A stretch of DNA of 32,113 bases, from assembly GCA_964638595.1 (NCBI GenBank), contig CAZWYU010000019.1:1-32113 (forward strand), read 5' to 3'. Shown here piece after piece: positions 6,913 to 15,075 of this stretch. Each line of letters starts with the position of its first letter. The stretch's first letter is position 1. The translations under genes were made by a program, and so were the position numbers. The notes below the pieces were generated by a model that saw only the letters and a program-made list of their open reading frames with translations, was not told the origin of the DNA and did not search any database. This DNA comes from CAZWQR01 sp964638595 (GTDB taxonomy: Bacteria; Patescibacteriota; Minisyncoccia; Minisyncoccales; PEYH01).

Positions 6913-7866
6913 ATGCAGGATATTAAAAAATCATTGCCTGATATTTTAGAAAATGTAGTTTTGTCTGATTATTCAACTTTTCAGATTGGTGGTTTGGCAA
7001 AATATTTAGTCAAGGTTAAAACAGAAAAAGCTTTAATAAAATCGGTTAATATAGCAGATGAAAATAATCTGCCTTTTTTTATTTTAGGTGGCGGAAGCAA
7101 TGTTTTATTTTCAGACGAAGGATACAAAGGCCTAATAATTAAATTACAAAACAGAAAAATAGAATTTAAAAATTCTACAGTAATGGCCGAAACCGGTCTT
7201 TTGCTTTCAGATTTAATTAAGGAAACTGCTATTAGGGGCTTAAAGGGTCTTGAGTGGGCTGCAGGTATCTATGGAACAGTAGGCGGAGCTATTAGAGGAA
7301 ATGCCGGTTCATTCAATGGTTCTATGTCTGACTTAGTAAAAGAAGTAGAGGTTTATGATAGAAAACAAAAAGAGAAAAAATATTTTTTGAATAAAGATTG
7401 TCAATTTGACTATCGAGACAGTATTTTTAAAAAAAACAAAGATTTAATTATTATAAGAACGAAGTTACAATTTAAAAAAGCAAGTAAAAATTTAATAGAA
7501 AAAAAAATTCAAGAAAATATAGAACGAAAGAAAGAAATTCAACCTCTAAATTATCCTTCTATTGGCTCTATTTTTAAGAATTACCAAGTGCAAAAAAAAG
7601 ATAGAAGTTTAGCAAAAAACTTTCCTGAATTTAAAAATTTTATTTCTAAAGGATTTATTCCGGCAGGTTTTTTAATAGAAGAGGTTGGCTTAAAGGGAAA
7701 AAGAATAGGAGGGGCCACTTTTTCAAATAAACATGCTAATTTTATAGTCAATTTAGGCAAGGCTAAAAGCCAAGAAGTTAAACGTTTAATTAAAATAGCC
7801 AAAGAAAGGGTTGGGTCTCTTTTTGGTATAATGCTGGAAGAAGAGGTTGTTATAATGAAAAATTAA
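6913..7866 (+). CDS. murB: UDP-N-acetylenolpyruvoylglucosamine reductase (MurB)
   Basis: This 317-residue FAD enzyme reduces UDP-GlcNAc-enolpyruvate to UDP-MurNAc with NADPH, the second committed step of peptidoglycan synthesis in the cytoplasm. Visible motifs are LGGGSNVLFSD (about residue 58, FAD pyrophosphate binding), GLEWAAGIYGTVGGAIRGNAG (about 110-130) and YPSIGSIFKN (about 214-223) carrying the catalytic Ser. IGGATFSNKHANFIVNLG and a C-terminal LEEEVVIM carry the catalytic Glu region. The length and layout fit the shorter type II MurB proteins. It is followed after 24 bp by the ribosome hibernation gene. It implies this CPR cell makes its own murein precursors. Confidence 0.96.
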   Translation: MQDIKKSLPDILENVVLSDYSTFQIGGLAKYLVKVKTEKALIKSVNIADENNLPFFILGGGSNVLFSDEGYKGLIIKLQNRKIEFKNSTVMAETGLLLSDLIKETAIRGLKGLEWAAGIYGTVGGAIRGNAGSFNGSMSDLVKEVEVYDRKQKEKKYFLNKDCQFDYRDSIFKKNKDLIIIRTKLQFKKASKNLIEKKIQENIERKKEIQPLNYPSIGSIFKNYQVQKKDRSLAKNFPEFKNFISKGFIPAGFLIEEVGLKGKRIGGATFSNKHANFIVNLGKAKSQEVKRLIKIAKERVGSLFGIMLEEEVVIMKN

Positions 7867-7890
7867 AATCATTCTTAATTTAAAATCAAA

Positions 7891-8295
7891 ATGAATATAA
7901 AAATAAGAACAAAAAATATTTCTCTTAATGAATCTTTGGATGCTTGGGTCCGTGAAAAAGTGAATGAATTAAAAAAATTTTTAGGTAAATTTAAAAATGA
8001 AAATGAAGTTGAAAGTGGTCGAGATAAAATAAAAATAGAAGTGGAAATTGGAAAAATTAGCAAACACCACAAAAAGGGAGAAGTTTTTAGAGCCGAATTG
8101 CAACTATTTCTACCCAGAAAGAAATTAAGGGCTGTAGTTAAAAACATTGATTTAAGAACTGCCATTATTGAAGCTCGAGACCAATTAGGCAGAGAAATAA
8201 AAAGATATAAAGGCAAGAGATTAGATAGAGCCAGAAAATGGGCCAGAAGAGTCAAAGAGAGAATAAGAACTCCTAGATTTATGAGAAAAAAATAA
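7891..8295 (+). CDS. Ribosome hibernation promoting factor (HPF/RaiA family)
   Basis: This 134-residue protein of the sigma-54 modulation/ribosomal S30Ae fold starts MNIKIRTKNISLNESLDAWVREKVNEL. It ends in the helical segment DLRTAIIEARDQLGREIKRYKGKR followed by an unusually basic tail (about 25 residues, many Arg/Lys). Family members bind the decoding centre of the small subunit and hold ribosomes inactive under stress. It lacks the C-terminal dimerisation domain of long HPF. The beta strands carry an insertion with GRDKIKIEVEIGK. A hairpin with a T-run follows the stop. Confidence 0.85.
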   Translation: MNIKIRTKNISLNESLDAWVREKVNELKKFLGKFKNENEVESGRDKIKIEVEIGKISKHHKKGEVFRAELQLFLPRKKLRAVVKNIDLRTAIIEARDQLGREIKRYKGKRLDRARKWARRVKERIRTPRFMRKK

Positions 8296-8310
8296 TTTAT
8301 TGTAATCAGT

Positions 8311-8348
8311 TTGTGCTTAGCCCGGGTAAGCACAACGTGCCCTTTTTT
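8311..8348 (+). terminator. Terminator downstream of hpf with two competing hairpins
   Basis: TTGTGCTTA (8311-8319) pairs perfectly with TAAGCACAA (8327-8335) across GCCCGGG. Alternatively GCAC (8330-8333) pairs with GTGC (8337-8340), loop AAC, with flanking GGG/CCC, directly before TTTTTT (8343-8348). The second, mutually exclusive form is the one with terminator geometry. Confidence 0.55.
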
Positions 8349-8383
8349 ATTTACAAATTAATGGATTAACGGATTAACTAATT

Positions 8384-8440
8384 ACGATTAACGATTTACG
8401 ATTAACGATTCACGATTAACGATTTACGATTTACGATTAA
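8384..8440 (+). repeat. Heptamer tandem repeat
   Basis: There are eight consecutive copies of ACGATT followed by A, T or C (8384-8439), preceded by looser ATTAACGG-like copies from about 8361. It lies in the 209-bp gap between hpf and secA and has no coding frame. Confidence 0.9.
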
Positions 8441-8504
8441 CAGGCTTTTATATGTGATAAAAAATAGGAGTTAAATTATACTCATTGGAATTTATTTAGA
8501 ATAT

Positions 8505-11093
8505 ATGTCTATTTTAAACAAGATTTTTGGTGACGAAAATAAAAAATATTTAAAGAAGATTCAACCTTTGGTTAATGAAATTAATGAACTTGAAACAAAA
8601 ATCAAGGATTTTTCAGATATTCAGTTAAAACAAAAAACAGAGGAGCTTAAAGAGAATATTAGAAAACAAGCTTTAGATAAATTTTTGCCCGAAGCTTATG
8701 CTTTGGTTAGGGAGGTTGCAAAGAGAACTCTCCAGCAGAGACATTTTGATGTTCAGTTGATAGGAGGTATTGCTTTGCATCAAGGCAAGGTTGCAGAGAT
8801 GAAAACAGGAGAGGGAAAAACCCTTGCTTCTACTCTGCCAGTTTACCTTAATGCCTTAGAGAATAAGGGCGTACACTTAATAACTGTTAATGAGTATTTG
8901 GCAAAAAGAGATACTGTTTGGATGGGCCAAATTTATAATGCGTTAGGTTTAAGTGTTTCCTGTTTAGTTCATCAAGGCGCTTTTATTTATGACCCTGATT
9001 ATAGTGAAGAAAATCAGAAGTTAGAAGCCAAAAACCAAAATCACGATGAAAAATTTAAAAATTCCTCATTGGCTAAAAATACAGAGGAACAAACAAAAGT
9101 TCAAAATAAAGAAAACGAAGATTTAGATAAAATAAGGGATAAAGTTCGCGATGAAATAGGTGCCTTCAAAATAGTTGAAAGCTATTTAAGACCAGCTTCT
9201 AGAAAAGAAGCTTACCAAGCAGATATTACATATGGCACTAATCATGAATTTGGTTTTGATTATTTGAGGGACAATATGGCTTATTCTGAAGAGCAGAAAG
9301 TACAGCGTGGCCTTAATTATGCCATAATAGATGAAGTTGATTCTGTTTTGATTGATGAAGCCAGAACTCCTTTAATAATTTCTGCACCAGATACCGAAAG
9401 CTCTCAACTCTATAGAGAATTTTCTCAATTAATTCCCAAGTTAAAAAAAGACGAGGATTATGAAATTTATGAAAAAGAAAAAGCTGTTACCCTAACCGAA
9501 CAAGGAATAGAAAAAATAGAAAAGCTTTTAGGATTGGAAAATATTTATCAATCAAAAGGTATAAGATATCTTCACTATTTAGAACAGGCTCTTCGGGCTA
9601 ATGTTTTGTTTCAGAGAGATAGAGATTATGTAGTGAAGAATAATGAAATTATTATAGTAGATGAGTTTACTGGCCGTTTAATGCCGGGCAGGCGTTGGTC
9701 AGGCGGTCTCCATCAGGCAGTTGAAGCCAAAGAGGGTTTAAATGTTAAGCCAGAGTCTTTAACTCTTGCCTCTATTTCTATCCAAAACTATTTTAGAATG
9801 TATGATAAGCTAGCAGGTATGACTGGGACAGCATTAACTTCAGCTGAAGAATTTGAAAAAGTCTATAAATTGGAAGTTATTATTGTTCCTACCAACGAGT
9901 CAATTGTTAGAAAAGATTTAAGCGATGTTGTATATAAAACTAAGGAAGAAAAATTAATAGCTTTAGTTGAAAGGATAAAAAAAGCTAATCAAAAGGGCCA
10001 ACCAGTTTTGGCGGGAACGCGTTCTATTGAAAAAAATGAGATTTTAAGCGAACTTCTTAAAAGGAACGGCATTAATCACGAATTATTAAATGCAAAGCAA
10101 CACGAAAGGGAAGCAGAAATTATTGCCCAAGCTGGCAGATTAGGAGCGGTAACTGTGGCTACTAATATGGCCGGTCGGGGCGTTGATATTGTACTAGGAG
10201 GCAATCCTTCCACAAAAGAAGAGGCTGATGAAGCAAAAAAAGCCGGCGGTCTTTTGGTTTTGGGAACTGAAAGGCATGAAGCCAGAAGAATTGATAATCA
10301 GCTTAGAGGGCGTTCGGGCAGGCAAGGTGACCCAGGCGAGAGCCAATTTTATCTTTCTATGGAAGATGATTTGATGAGAATTTTTGGTGGCGAAAGAATT
10401 AAAAGTATGATGGATAGGTTAAAATTACCGGAAGGCCAGCCTATTCAATCTAAAATTATATCCAATGCAGTAGAGTCAGCTCAAGCTAAAATTGAGGGAA
10501 TGAATTTTGATTTAAGAAAACACTTGTTGGAATATGATGATGTAATGAATGTCCACCGCAGTTCTTTTTACAAAAAAAGAAAAGAGTTATTGAAAGAAAA
10601 TGAAAAAGATTTAAAAGACAAGGTTTTAGAATATTTTGATAAACAAAAGCAAAATAAAGATATCTTTTTTGAAAAAGAAAAACAGATAGGTGAGGAATTT
10701 CCAAAAATTCTTCGTTATCTCTGCCTCAAAATTTATGATAATTCTTGGATTGAACATTTATCAGAGATGGAATACCTAAGAAGCAGGGTTAGTCTGCGCG
10801 CTTACGGTCAGTTAGATCCCTTAGTGGAGTATAAAAAAGAGAGTTATAATATGTTTAAGCAACTTTTAAATAGTTTGGAAATTAATATTGTAGAAGCTAT
10901 TGCTAAATTAGGAAAACAGTTAGAAATAAAAGAAACACCCACTAAAAAACAATCAAATATAAATAATTTTTATAGCAAAAAAAAGATAGGCAGAAATGAT
11001 CCCTGCCCCTGTGGAGCAATTAATCCAAAGACAGGTAAAGTGTATAAATATAAAAATTGTGGATTAATTAATGCTCCTTATCATAAAGGATAA
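8505..11093 (+). CDS. secA: Preprotein translocase ATPase SecA
   Basis: This 862-residue motor drives preproteins through the SecYEG channel. Landmarks are MKTGEGKT (Walker A, about residue 99-106), DEVDSVLIDEARTPL (about 275), GRLMPGRRWSGGLHQAVEAKE, NMAGRGVDIVLGG and QLRGRSGRQGDPGESQF. At the C-terminus is a SEC-C zinc motif in KIGRNDPCPCGA...YKNCG. A charged insertion of ~60 residues (about 163-225, rich in E, K, N and Q) lies before RKEAYQADITYGTN, where CPR SecA proteins are commonly extended. The zinc motif is atypical: the loop is longer than CPCGSGKKYKxC and Gly replaces the usual His/Cys after the third Cys. ATG 8505 is the natural start; no strong Shine-Dalgarno site is visible. Confidence 0.98.
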   Translation: MSILNKIFGDENKKYLKKIQPLVNEINELETKIKDFSDIQLKQKTEELKENIRKQALDKFLPEAYALVREVAKRTLQQRHFDVQLIGGIALHQGKVAEMKTGEGKTLASTLPVYLNALENKGVHLITVNEYLAKRDTVWMGQIYNALGLSVSCLVHQGAFIYDPDYSEENQKLEAKNQNHDEKFKNSSLAKNTEEQTKVQNKENEDLDKIRDKVRDEIGAFKIVESYLRPASRKEAYQADITYGTNHEFGFDYLRDNMAYSEEQKVQRGLNYAIIDEVDSVLIDEARTPLIISAPDTESSQLYREFSQLIPKLKKDEDYEIYEKEKAVTLTEQGIEKIEKLLGLENIYQSKGIRYLHYLEQALRANVLFQRDRDYVVKNNEIIIVDEFTGRLMPGRRWSGGLHQAVEAKEGLNVKPESLTLASISIQNYFRMYDKLAGMTGTALTSAEEFEKVYKLEVIIVPTNESIVRKDLSDVVYKTKEEKLIALVERIKKANQKGQPVLAGTRSIEKNEILSELLKRNGINHELLNAKQHEREAEIIAQAGRLGAVTVATNMAGRGVDIVLGGNPSTKEEADEAKKAGGLLVLGTERHEARRIDNQLRGRSGRQGDPGESQFYLSMEDDLMRIFGGERIKSMMDRLKLPEGQPIQSKIISNAVESAQAKIEGMNFDLRKHLLEYDDVMNVHRSSFYKKRKELLKENEKDLKDKVLEYFDKQKQNKDIFFEKEKQIGEEFPKILRYLCLKIYDNSWIEHLSEMEYLRSRVSLRAYGQLDPLVEYKKESYNMFKQLLNSLEINIVEAIAKLGKQLEIKETPTKKQSNINNFYSKKKIGRNDPCPCGAINPKTGKVYKYKNCGLINAPYHKG

Positions 11094-11434
11094 AATATAA
11101 TTTGCTTTAATTTTGGCAAAGGCGGGCGGTTTAGGAAAGAAATAAAGATACTGTTACTGGTCTGATATGGCCAAAAAGTTATGTTCCACTTGGTAGAGCA
11201 TAGCTTAATTTTTTTTCCACCTCCGTTCTTCCCCTCAAAGAGGGAAAGGATTAAGGAGGGGCTTGCTTTCTTTTTTCTCCACTTTTTGAGAGAGAGAGAG
11301 GGGGTTAAGAATTATATTTTTTTACAAACTTCATTTAATTAAGGAAACAGTGGTCAATATCTGCCTAACCATAGACTCTTTTTTATAATATACAATCAAA
11401 ATATTAAGAGATATTGCTGATTAAAATAATTATT
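11094..11434. other. Intergenic region with a CCTCC/GGAGG-type repeat
   Basis: I see no coding frame here. From 11217 to 11263 it holds CCACCTCC, CCCCTC/GAGGG and GGATTAAGGAGGGG (11248-11261). The last of these is the exact reverse complement of a 14-mer at 15302-15315. A GAGAGAGAGAG run and AT-rich sequence follow. Confidence 0.6.
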
Positions 11435-11464
11435 AAAAAAAGCACCAATATATTTTTTTGGTGC
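11435..11464 (-). terminator. Terminator for the small membrane protein gene
   Basis: GCACCAA (11442-11448) and TTGGTGC (11458-11464) form a stem. On the minus strand it is followed by seven T. The stop codon of the small gene is 9 bp upstream. Confidence 0.85.
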
Positions 11465-11473
11465 CTTTTCTAT

Positions 11474-11638
11474 TTAACTATGGAAGATTCTGGTTACAAA
11501 AATACCTATTAACAATCCTACTGGAAAAAAAATTGCCCAAAACTGATAATCTTCAGGGCTATATTTTAATTTTGTAAGTATTGTTATCATTGTCATTCCA
11601 AATATCAAAGAGAGTAGGGTTCGTGCGGTTTTCTCCAT
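11474..11638 (-). CDS. Small two-helix membrane protein (54 aa), function unknown
   Basis: This 54-residue frame starts with MEKTARTLLSLIFG. It holds two hydrophobic segments (about residues 8-23 and 32-50) joined by a polar turn KLKYSPEDYQ. Support for a real gene is unusually complete: a promoter (TTGACT, 16 bp, TATAAT on the minus strand), a strong AGGAGG site 6 bp before the ATG, and an intrinsic terminator right after the stop. It is transcribed away from secD from a shared intergenic region. I recognise no family. Its place beside Sec genes hints at an envelope role, but that is only context. Confidence 0.8.
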   Translation of the reverse strand: MEKTARTLLSLIFGMTMITILTKLKYSPEDYQFWAIFFPVGLLIGIFVTRIFHS

Positions 11639-11685
11639 TAGTTACCTCCTCAAAAGATCAGTTATTTTTCAAAAGCATTTATTCT

Positions 11686-11713
11686 ATTATATTGTTTTTT
11701 TAAAAAAAGTCAA
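11686..11713 (-). promoter_or_regulatory. Promoter for the small membrane protein
   Basis: On the minus strand TTGACT (11713-11708), 16 bp, then TATAAT (11691-11686). This gives a leader of about 40 nt that carries the Shine-Dalgarno site. Confidence 0.75.
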
Positions 11714-11723
11714 ATTAATCTGT

Positions 11724-11752
11724 TTGACATTTTTTGCTTTTATTCATATAAT
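11724..11752 (+). promoter_or_regulatory. Consensus promoter of secD, leaderless geometry
   Basis: TTGACA (11724-11729), exactly 17 bp, then TATAAT (11747-11752). The expected start at 11759-11761 falls on the secD ATG (11761). Confidence 0.85.
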
Positions 11753-11760
11753 TATTCAAA

Positions 11761-13119
11761 ATGCAAAAAGATTATTACAAATTAATTTCAATTAGCACAA
11801 TAATTTTAGCCCTAATGACGGCTGTTTTTGTTCTACCTTCTACTTTTAACAAAGGGATTGATTTTATTTGCGAAAAATTGGATTGGCAGCTACCTCGTAT
11901 TCCTGAAAAAGAGTTTCAGCTCGGTTTGGATTTACAGGGTGGAGCAGAGCTTTTATATGAAGCTGACCTTTCTGAAATTGAAGAAGGTTCTCGCTCTCAA
12001 GCAATGGATGGATTAAGAGATGTTATAGACAGAAGAATAAATACTTTGGGTGTAAGAGAGCCAGAAATAGAAACAGTTATAGCTGGAGATGTTTATCGTT
12101 TAAGAGTTAGGATTCCTGGTATTACAGACCCTCAAGAAGCAATTCAAGAAATTGGAAAAACTCCTTATTTAGAATTTAGTGAACTTAAAGAGGACTACGA
12201 GGAAATACAAAAACATAATCAAGAAGTAGAAAATAGTGGAGAGGGAGAAATTCAAGATGTTTTTAAACCAACCAAGCTCACTGGTCGTTATTTAAAAGGA
12301 GCCAATATCGCTTTTGACCAAAACACTTATAATCCCTATATTTCTCTTCAATTTAATGATGAAGGATCAAAGCTTTTTGAAGAGATTACAGGAAGGAATG
12401 TTAATAAACCTTTAGCAATTTTTATTGATAATGAGCTTCTTTCTGCCCCTAACGTCAATCAAAAGATTAGTGGCGGGTTAGCCCAAATTACCGGAGATTT
12501 TACAACCGAAGAAGCAAAATATCTGGCTAGAAATCTTAATGCCGGCGCTTTACCGGTACCAATTGGCGAGCCCATAGCCCAAGTTAGCGTTGGCCCTACA
12601 TTAGGCAAAGTTTCTTTACAAAAAAGCTTAGTAGCTGGAATTTATGGTATTTTATCCATTATTGTGTTTTTGATTATAATTTATAGGATGCCCGGCTTGT
12701 TGGCCTCTATATCTTTGCTGATTTATGGATTTTTAGTCTTAGGACTATTTAAGTTTGGGGGCTTTACTTTAACACTTTCTGGCATTGGCGGTTTTATTCT
12801 TTCTTTAGGTATGGCTGTTGACGCAAATATTCTGATTTTTTCCAGAATGAGAGAAGAAATAAAAGTCGGAAAAAGTATTGACTTAGCTGTAGAAGAAGGT
12901 TTTCGAAGATCTTGGCCCTCAATTAGAGATGGAAACTTGACTACTCTAATTGTTGGTTTAATTCTTTTTGGCGTGGGCACAAGTTTTGTTCAAGGTTTTG
13001 CCACTACTCTTTGTTTGGGTATTTTGATCAGTATGTTTTCTGCAGTCTTTGTTAGCCGAAGTTTTTTAGGTTTTTTAGCCCAAACTCGGTTGGCTAAACT
13101 AAAAAAATTATGGTTGTAA
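11761..13119 (+). CDS. secD: Protein translocase subunit SecD
   Basis: This 452-residue membrane protein works with SecF to pull secreted proteins out of the Sec channel using the proton gradient. One N-terminal helix (about 9-28) leads to GLDLQGGAELLYEA (about 55). A large outside domain (DVIDRRINTLGVREPEIETV, RIPGITDP, ...NAGALPVPI) follows, and then five C-terminal helices with GMAVDANILIFSRMREE. It is shorter than E. coli SecD (615) mainly in the outside domain. The gene overlaps secF by 10 bp, so the pair is cotranslated. Confidence 0.97.
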   Translation: MQKDYYKLISISTIILALMTAVFVLPSTFNKGIDFICEKLDWQLPRIPEKEFQLGLDLQGGAELLYEADLSEIEEGSRSQAMDGLRDVIDRRINTLGVREPEIETVIAGDVYRLRVRIPGITDPQEAIQEIGKTPYLEFSELKEDYEEIQKHNQEVENSGEGEIQDVFKPTKLTGRYLKGANIAFDQNTYNPYISLQFNDEGSKLFEEITGRNVNKPLAIFIDNELLSAPNVNQKISGGLAQITGDFTTEEAKYLARNLNAGALPVPIGEPIAQVSVGPTLGKVSLQKSLVAGIYGILSIIVFLIIIYRMPGLLASISLLIYGFLVLGLFKFGGFTLTLSGIGGFILSLGMAVDANILIFSRMREEIKVGKSIDLAVEEGFRRSWPSIRDGNLTTLIVGLILFGVGTSFVQGFATTLCLGILISMFSAVFVSRSFLGFLAQTRLAKLKKLWL

Positions 13120-14009
13120 GATTCTTAAAATTCAGCAAATTTTATTTTATTTTTTCTTTATTTTTGGCTGTTTTGAGTATTACAGCGCTTTTACTTTTTG
13201 ATTTAAACTGGGGGATAGATTTTGTAGGCGGTAGCGTCTTGAAGATTAGTTATAGCGAGAACAGACCAAGTCATACTGATTTATCGACTGAATTAAACAA
13301 CATTGGTTTAAATAATTTTTCTTTGCGTTTAAGAGGGGAGAATGAGATAGTCATTAGAATGTCAGAAATTGGGCAGGACCTAAAGAATAAAATTTCTGAA
13401 TATTTTTATAATTCTCCCAATGTAGAAAACGAAAAACTAAGCTTTGAGTCGGTGAGCCCAATAGTAGGAGAAGAAACTAAATCTAAGGCCTTAAGAGCGG
13501 TTTTTTATTCAGTTATTGCCATCATACTTTATGTTGCATTTGTTTTTAGGAAAGTTTCTAAGCCAATAAGATCTTGGCAATATGGAATTGCTACGGTGGT
13601 TGCTTTAGTTCATGATGTCTTAATTCCGTTGGGCCTTTTCGCTATTTTGGGCCATTATTTAGGGATAGAATTTTCAGTTCCTATTTTAACCGCCCTTTTA
13701 ACCATTTTTGGTTATTCGGTTAACGACACGGTTGTTGTCTTGGATAGAATTAGGGAAAATTTGCTATTGGGCAGAGGAGAAGATTTTTCAGATTTGGTTA
13801 ATATAAGCTTGAACCAGACTTTGGTGAGGTCAATTAATACTTCCTTTACCACATTTTTAGTCTTATTAGCTATTTACTTATTTGGCGGGGAGAGTTTAAG
13901 CTGGTTTGCCCTAGCTTTGATTGCTGGGGTTATTGCCGGCACTTATTCTTCTATATTTTTAGCTAGTCCTTTATTGGTAAAATGGTTAGCTTTTGCCTAC
14001 AGAGACTAA
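13110..14009 (+). CDS. secF: Protein translocase subunit SecF
   Basis: This 299-residue partner of SecD has a first helix (about 11-30), then WGIDFVGGSVLKI, a small outside domain, and five more helices. These include ALVHDVLIPLGLFAIL and LTIFGYSVNDTVVVLDRIREN, the conserved SecF region near the proton path. It starts inside the secD coding end and there is no terminator after it. A promoter for the next gene begins 9 bp downstream. Confidence 0.96.
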   Translation: MVVRFLKFSKFYFIFSLFLAVLSITALLLFDLNWGIDFVGGSVLKISYSENRPSHTDLSTELNNIGLNNFSLRLRGENEIVIRMSEIGQDLKNKISEYFYNSPNVENEKLSFESVSPIVGEETKSKALRAVFYSVIAIILYVAFVFRKVSKPIRSWQYGIATVVALVHDVLIPLGLFAILGHYLGIEFSVPILTALLTIFGYSVNDTVVVLDRIRENLLLGRGEDFSDLVNISLNQTLVRSINTSFTTFLVLLAIYLFGGESLSWFALALIAGVIAGTYSSIFLASPLLVKWLAFAYRD

Positions 14010-14017
14010 TTTTATGT

Positions 14018-14046
14018 TTGACATTAATTTTATAAAATGTTTTAAT
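14018..14046 (+). promoter_or_regulatory. Promoter upstream of the sigma4-HARE gene
   Basis: TTGACA (14018-14023), 17 bp, then TTTAAT (14041-14046). The predicted leader is about 27 nt. Confidence 0.6.
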
Positions 14047-14085
14047 AGAATAAGATTTAAAAATAATTAATTTTATAAAATGTTT
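14023..14085 (+). repeat. Duplicated 20-bp start-codon context
   Basis: The 20-mer ATTAATTTTATAAAATGTTT occurs exactly at 14023-14042 and 14066-14085. The second copy contains the real start ATG (14080). The first contains an ATG followed at once by TTT TAA. Confidence 0.9.
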
Positions 14086-15075
14086 GATTACCAAGTGTTC
14101 AGTAAAAATTTGTTTCAAAATTTAGCCGATAGAAAAAGAGAGGTTTTATCAAAAAGGTTCGGGTTAAATGATTTAGAGCCATTAACTCTTCAGGCTATTG
14201 GCGATGAGCTGGGCATTACCAGAGAAAGAGTGCGTCAGATAGAAAATGATGCGCTTTTAACATTAAAACATCAGCAAGCCTCAAAACTCAATAAACCGTT
14301 TCAAATAATTTTAGATTATTTAAACAGAAACGGTGGATTGAGGGAAGAATCTATTTTATTACAAGATTTAGGCGAAAATAGATTCCAAAATTATATTGTT
14401 TTGTTTTTAACACTTGGAGATGATTTTAAAAAAATTAAAGAAACAGAAGATTTTTTTACTCTATGGACAACAGAAGAAAAAAAGATTCAAGAAGCTAAGT
14501 TGATTATTAAAGAGCTTGTTAGAGAACTCAAAAGAAGAAACGACTTAATGGAGGCCGAAGAGATGAATAAAAAGATAAGTCTTAATCTTGAGATGCCGAT
14601 TTTAATTTCTTATATTGATGTTTCAAAATATATTTTTCAGTCTCCTTTTGGCCAATATGGTTTAGCTTATTGGCCGGAAGTTAAGCCTAGAGGATTGAAA
14701 GATAATGCTTACTTAGTCTTAAAAAAAGAAGCTAATCCTCTTCATTTTAAGGAGATTGCTCAAAAAATAGGCGAATTATCTAATAGTAAAGAAAATATTT
14801 TGCCTGAAAGTGTACACAATGAACTAATAAGAAATGATAACTTTGTGCTTATTGGACGGGGAATTTATGCTTTGAGAGAGTGGGGCTATAAACCGGGTAC
14901 TGTTAAAGAGGTTATTAAAGATATTCTAAAAAAAGCTAATAAACAATTATCTAAGGACGAGGTAATCAAAAAGGTTCTTGAACAAAGGAATGTCCAAGAA
15001 AGCACCGTGGCTTTAAATTTACAGGATAAAAAATTGTTTAAGAGCAATGAGCAAGGAAAATACAGCTTAGTTTAA
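14080..15075 (+). CDS. Sigma-70 region-4-like HTH protein with HARE-HTH domain(s)
   Basis: This is a 331-residue protein. Near the N-terminus (about 25-65) is a canonical sigma region 4 helix-turn-helix: LTLQAIGDELGITRERVRQIENDAL. It lacks sigma regions 1 to 3, so it is not a standard sigma factor. The C-terminal third (about 205-330) has one, perhaps two, HARE-HTH modules (NPLHFKEIAQKIGEL... NDNFVLIGRGIYALREWG, then KQLSKDEVIKKVLEQ), the winged-helix type also found in the RNA polymerase delta subunit. A role at RNA polymerase or on DNA is plausible but not shown. It has its own promoter and is followed by a repeat-rich gap. Confidence 0.8.
   Translation: MFDYQVFSKNLFQNLADRKREVLSKRFGLNDLEPLTLQAIGDELGITRERVRQIENDALLTLKHQQASKLNKPFQIILDYLNRNGGLREESILLQDLGENRFQNYIVLFLTLGDDFKKIKETEDFFTLWTTEEKKIQEAKLIIKELVRELKRRNDLMEAEEMNKKISLNLEMPILISYIDVSKYIFQSPFGQYGLAYWPEVKPRGLKDNAYLVLKKEANPLHFKEIAQKIGELSNSKENILPESVHNELIRNDNFVLIGRGIYALREWGYKPGTVKEVIKDILKKANKQLSKDEVIKKVLEQRNVQESTVALNLQDKKLFKSNEQGKYSLV

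Noticed and set aside
7875..8333. 152-codon minus-strand frame over the hibernation factor gene
   Set aside because: The plus-strand frame has clear HPF homology features; the antisense frame is a shadow of AT-rich coding sequence.
8384..8440. CRISPR-like or DnaA-box-like array
   Set aside because: The units are contiguous 7-mers without spacers, and the sequence does not match DnaA boxes.
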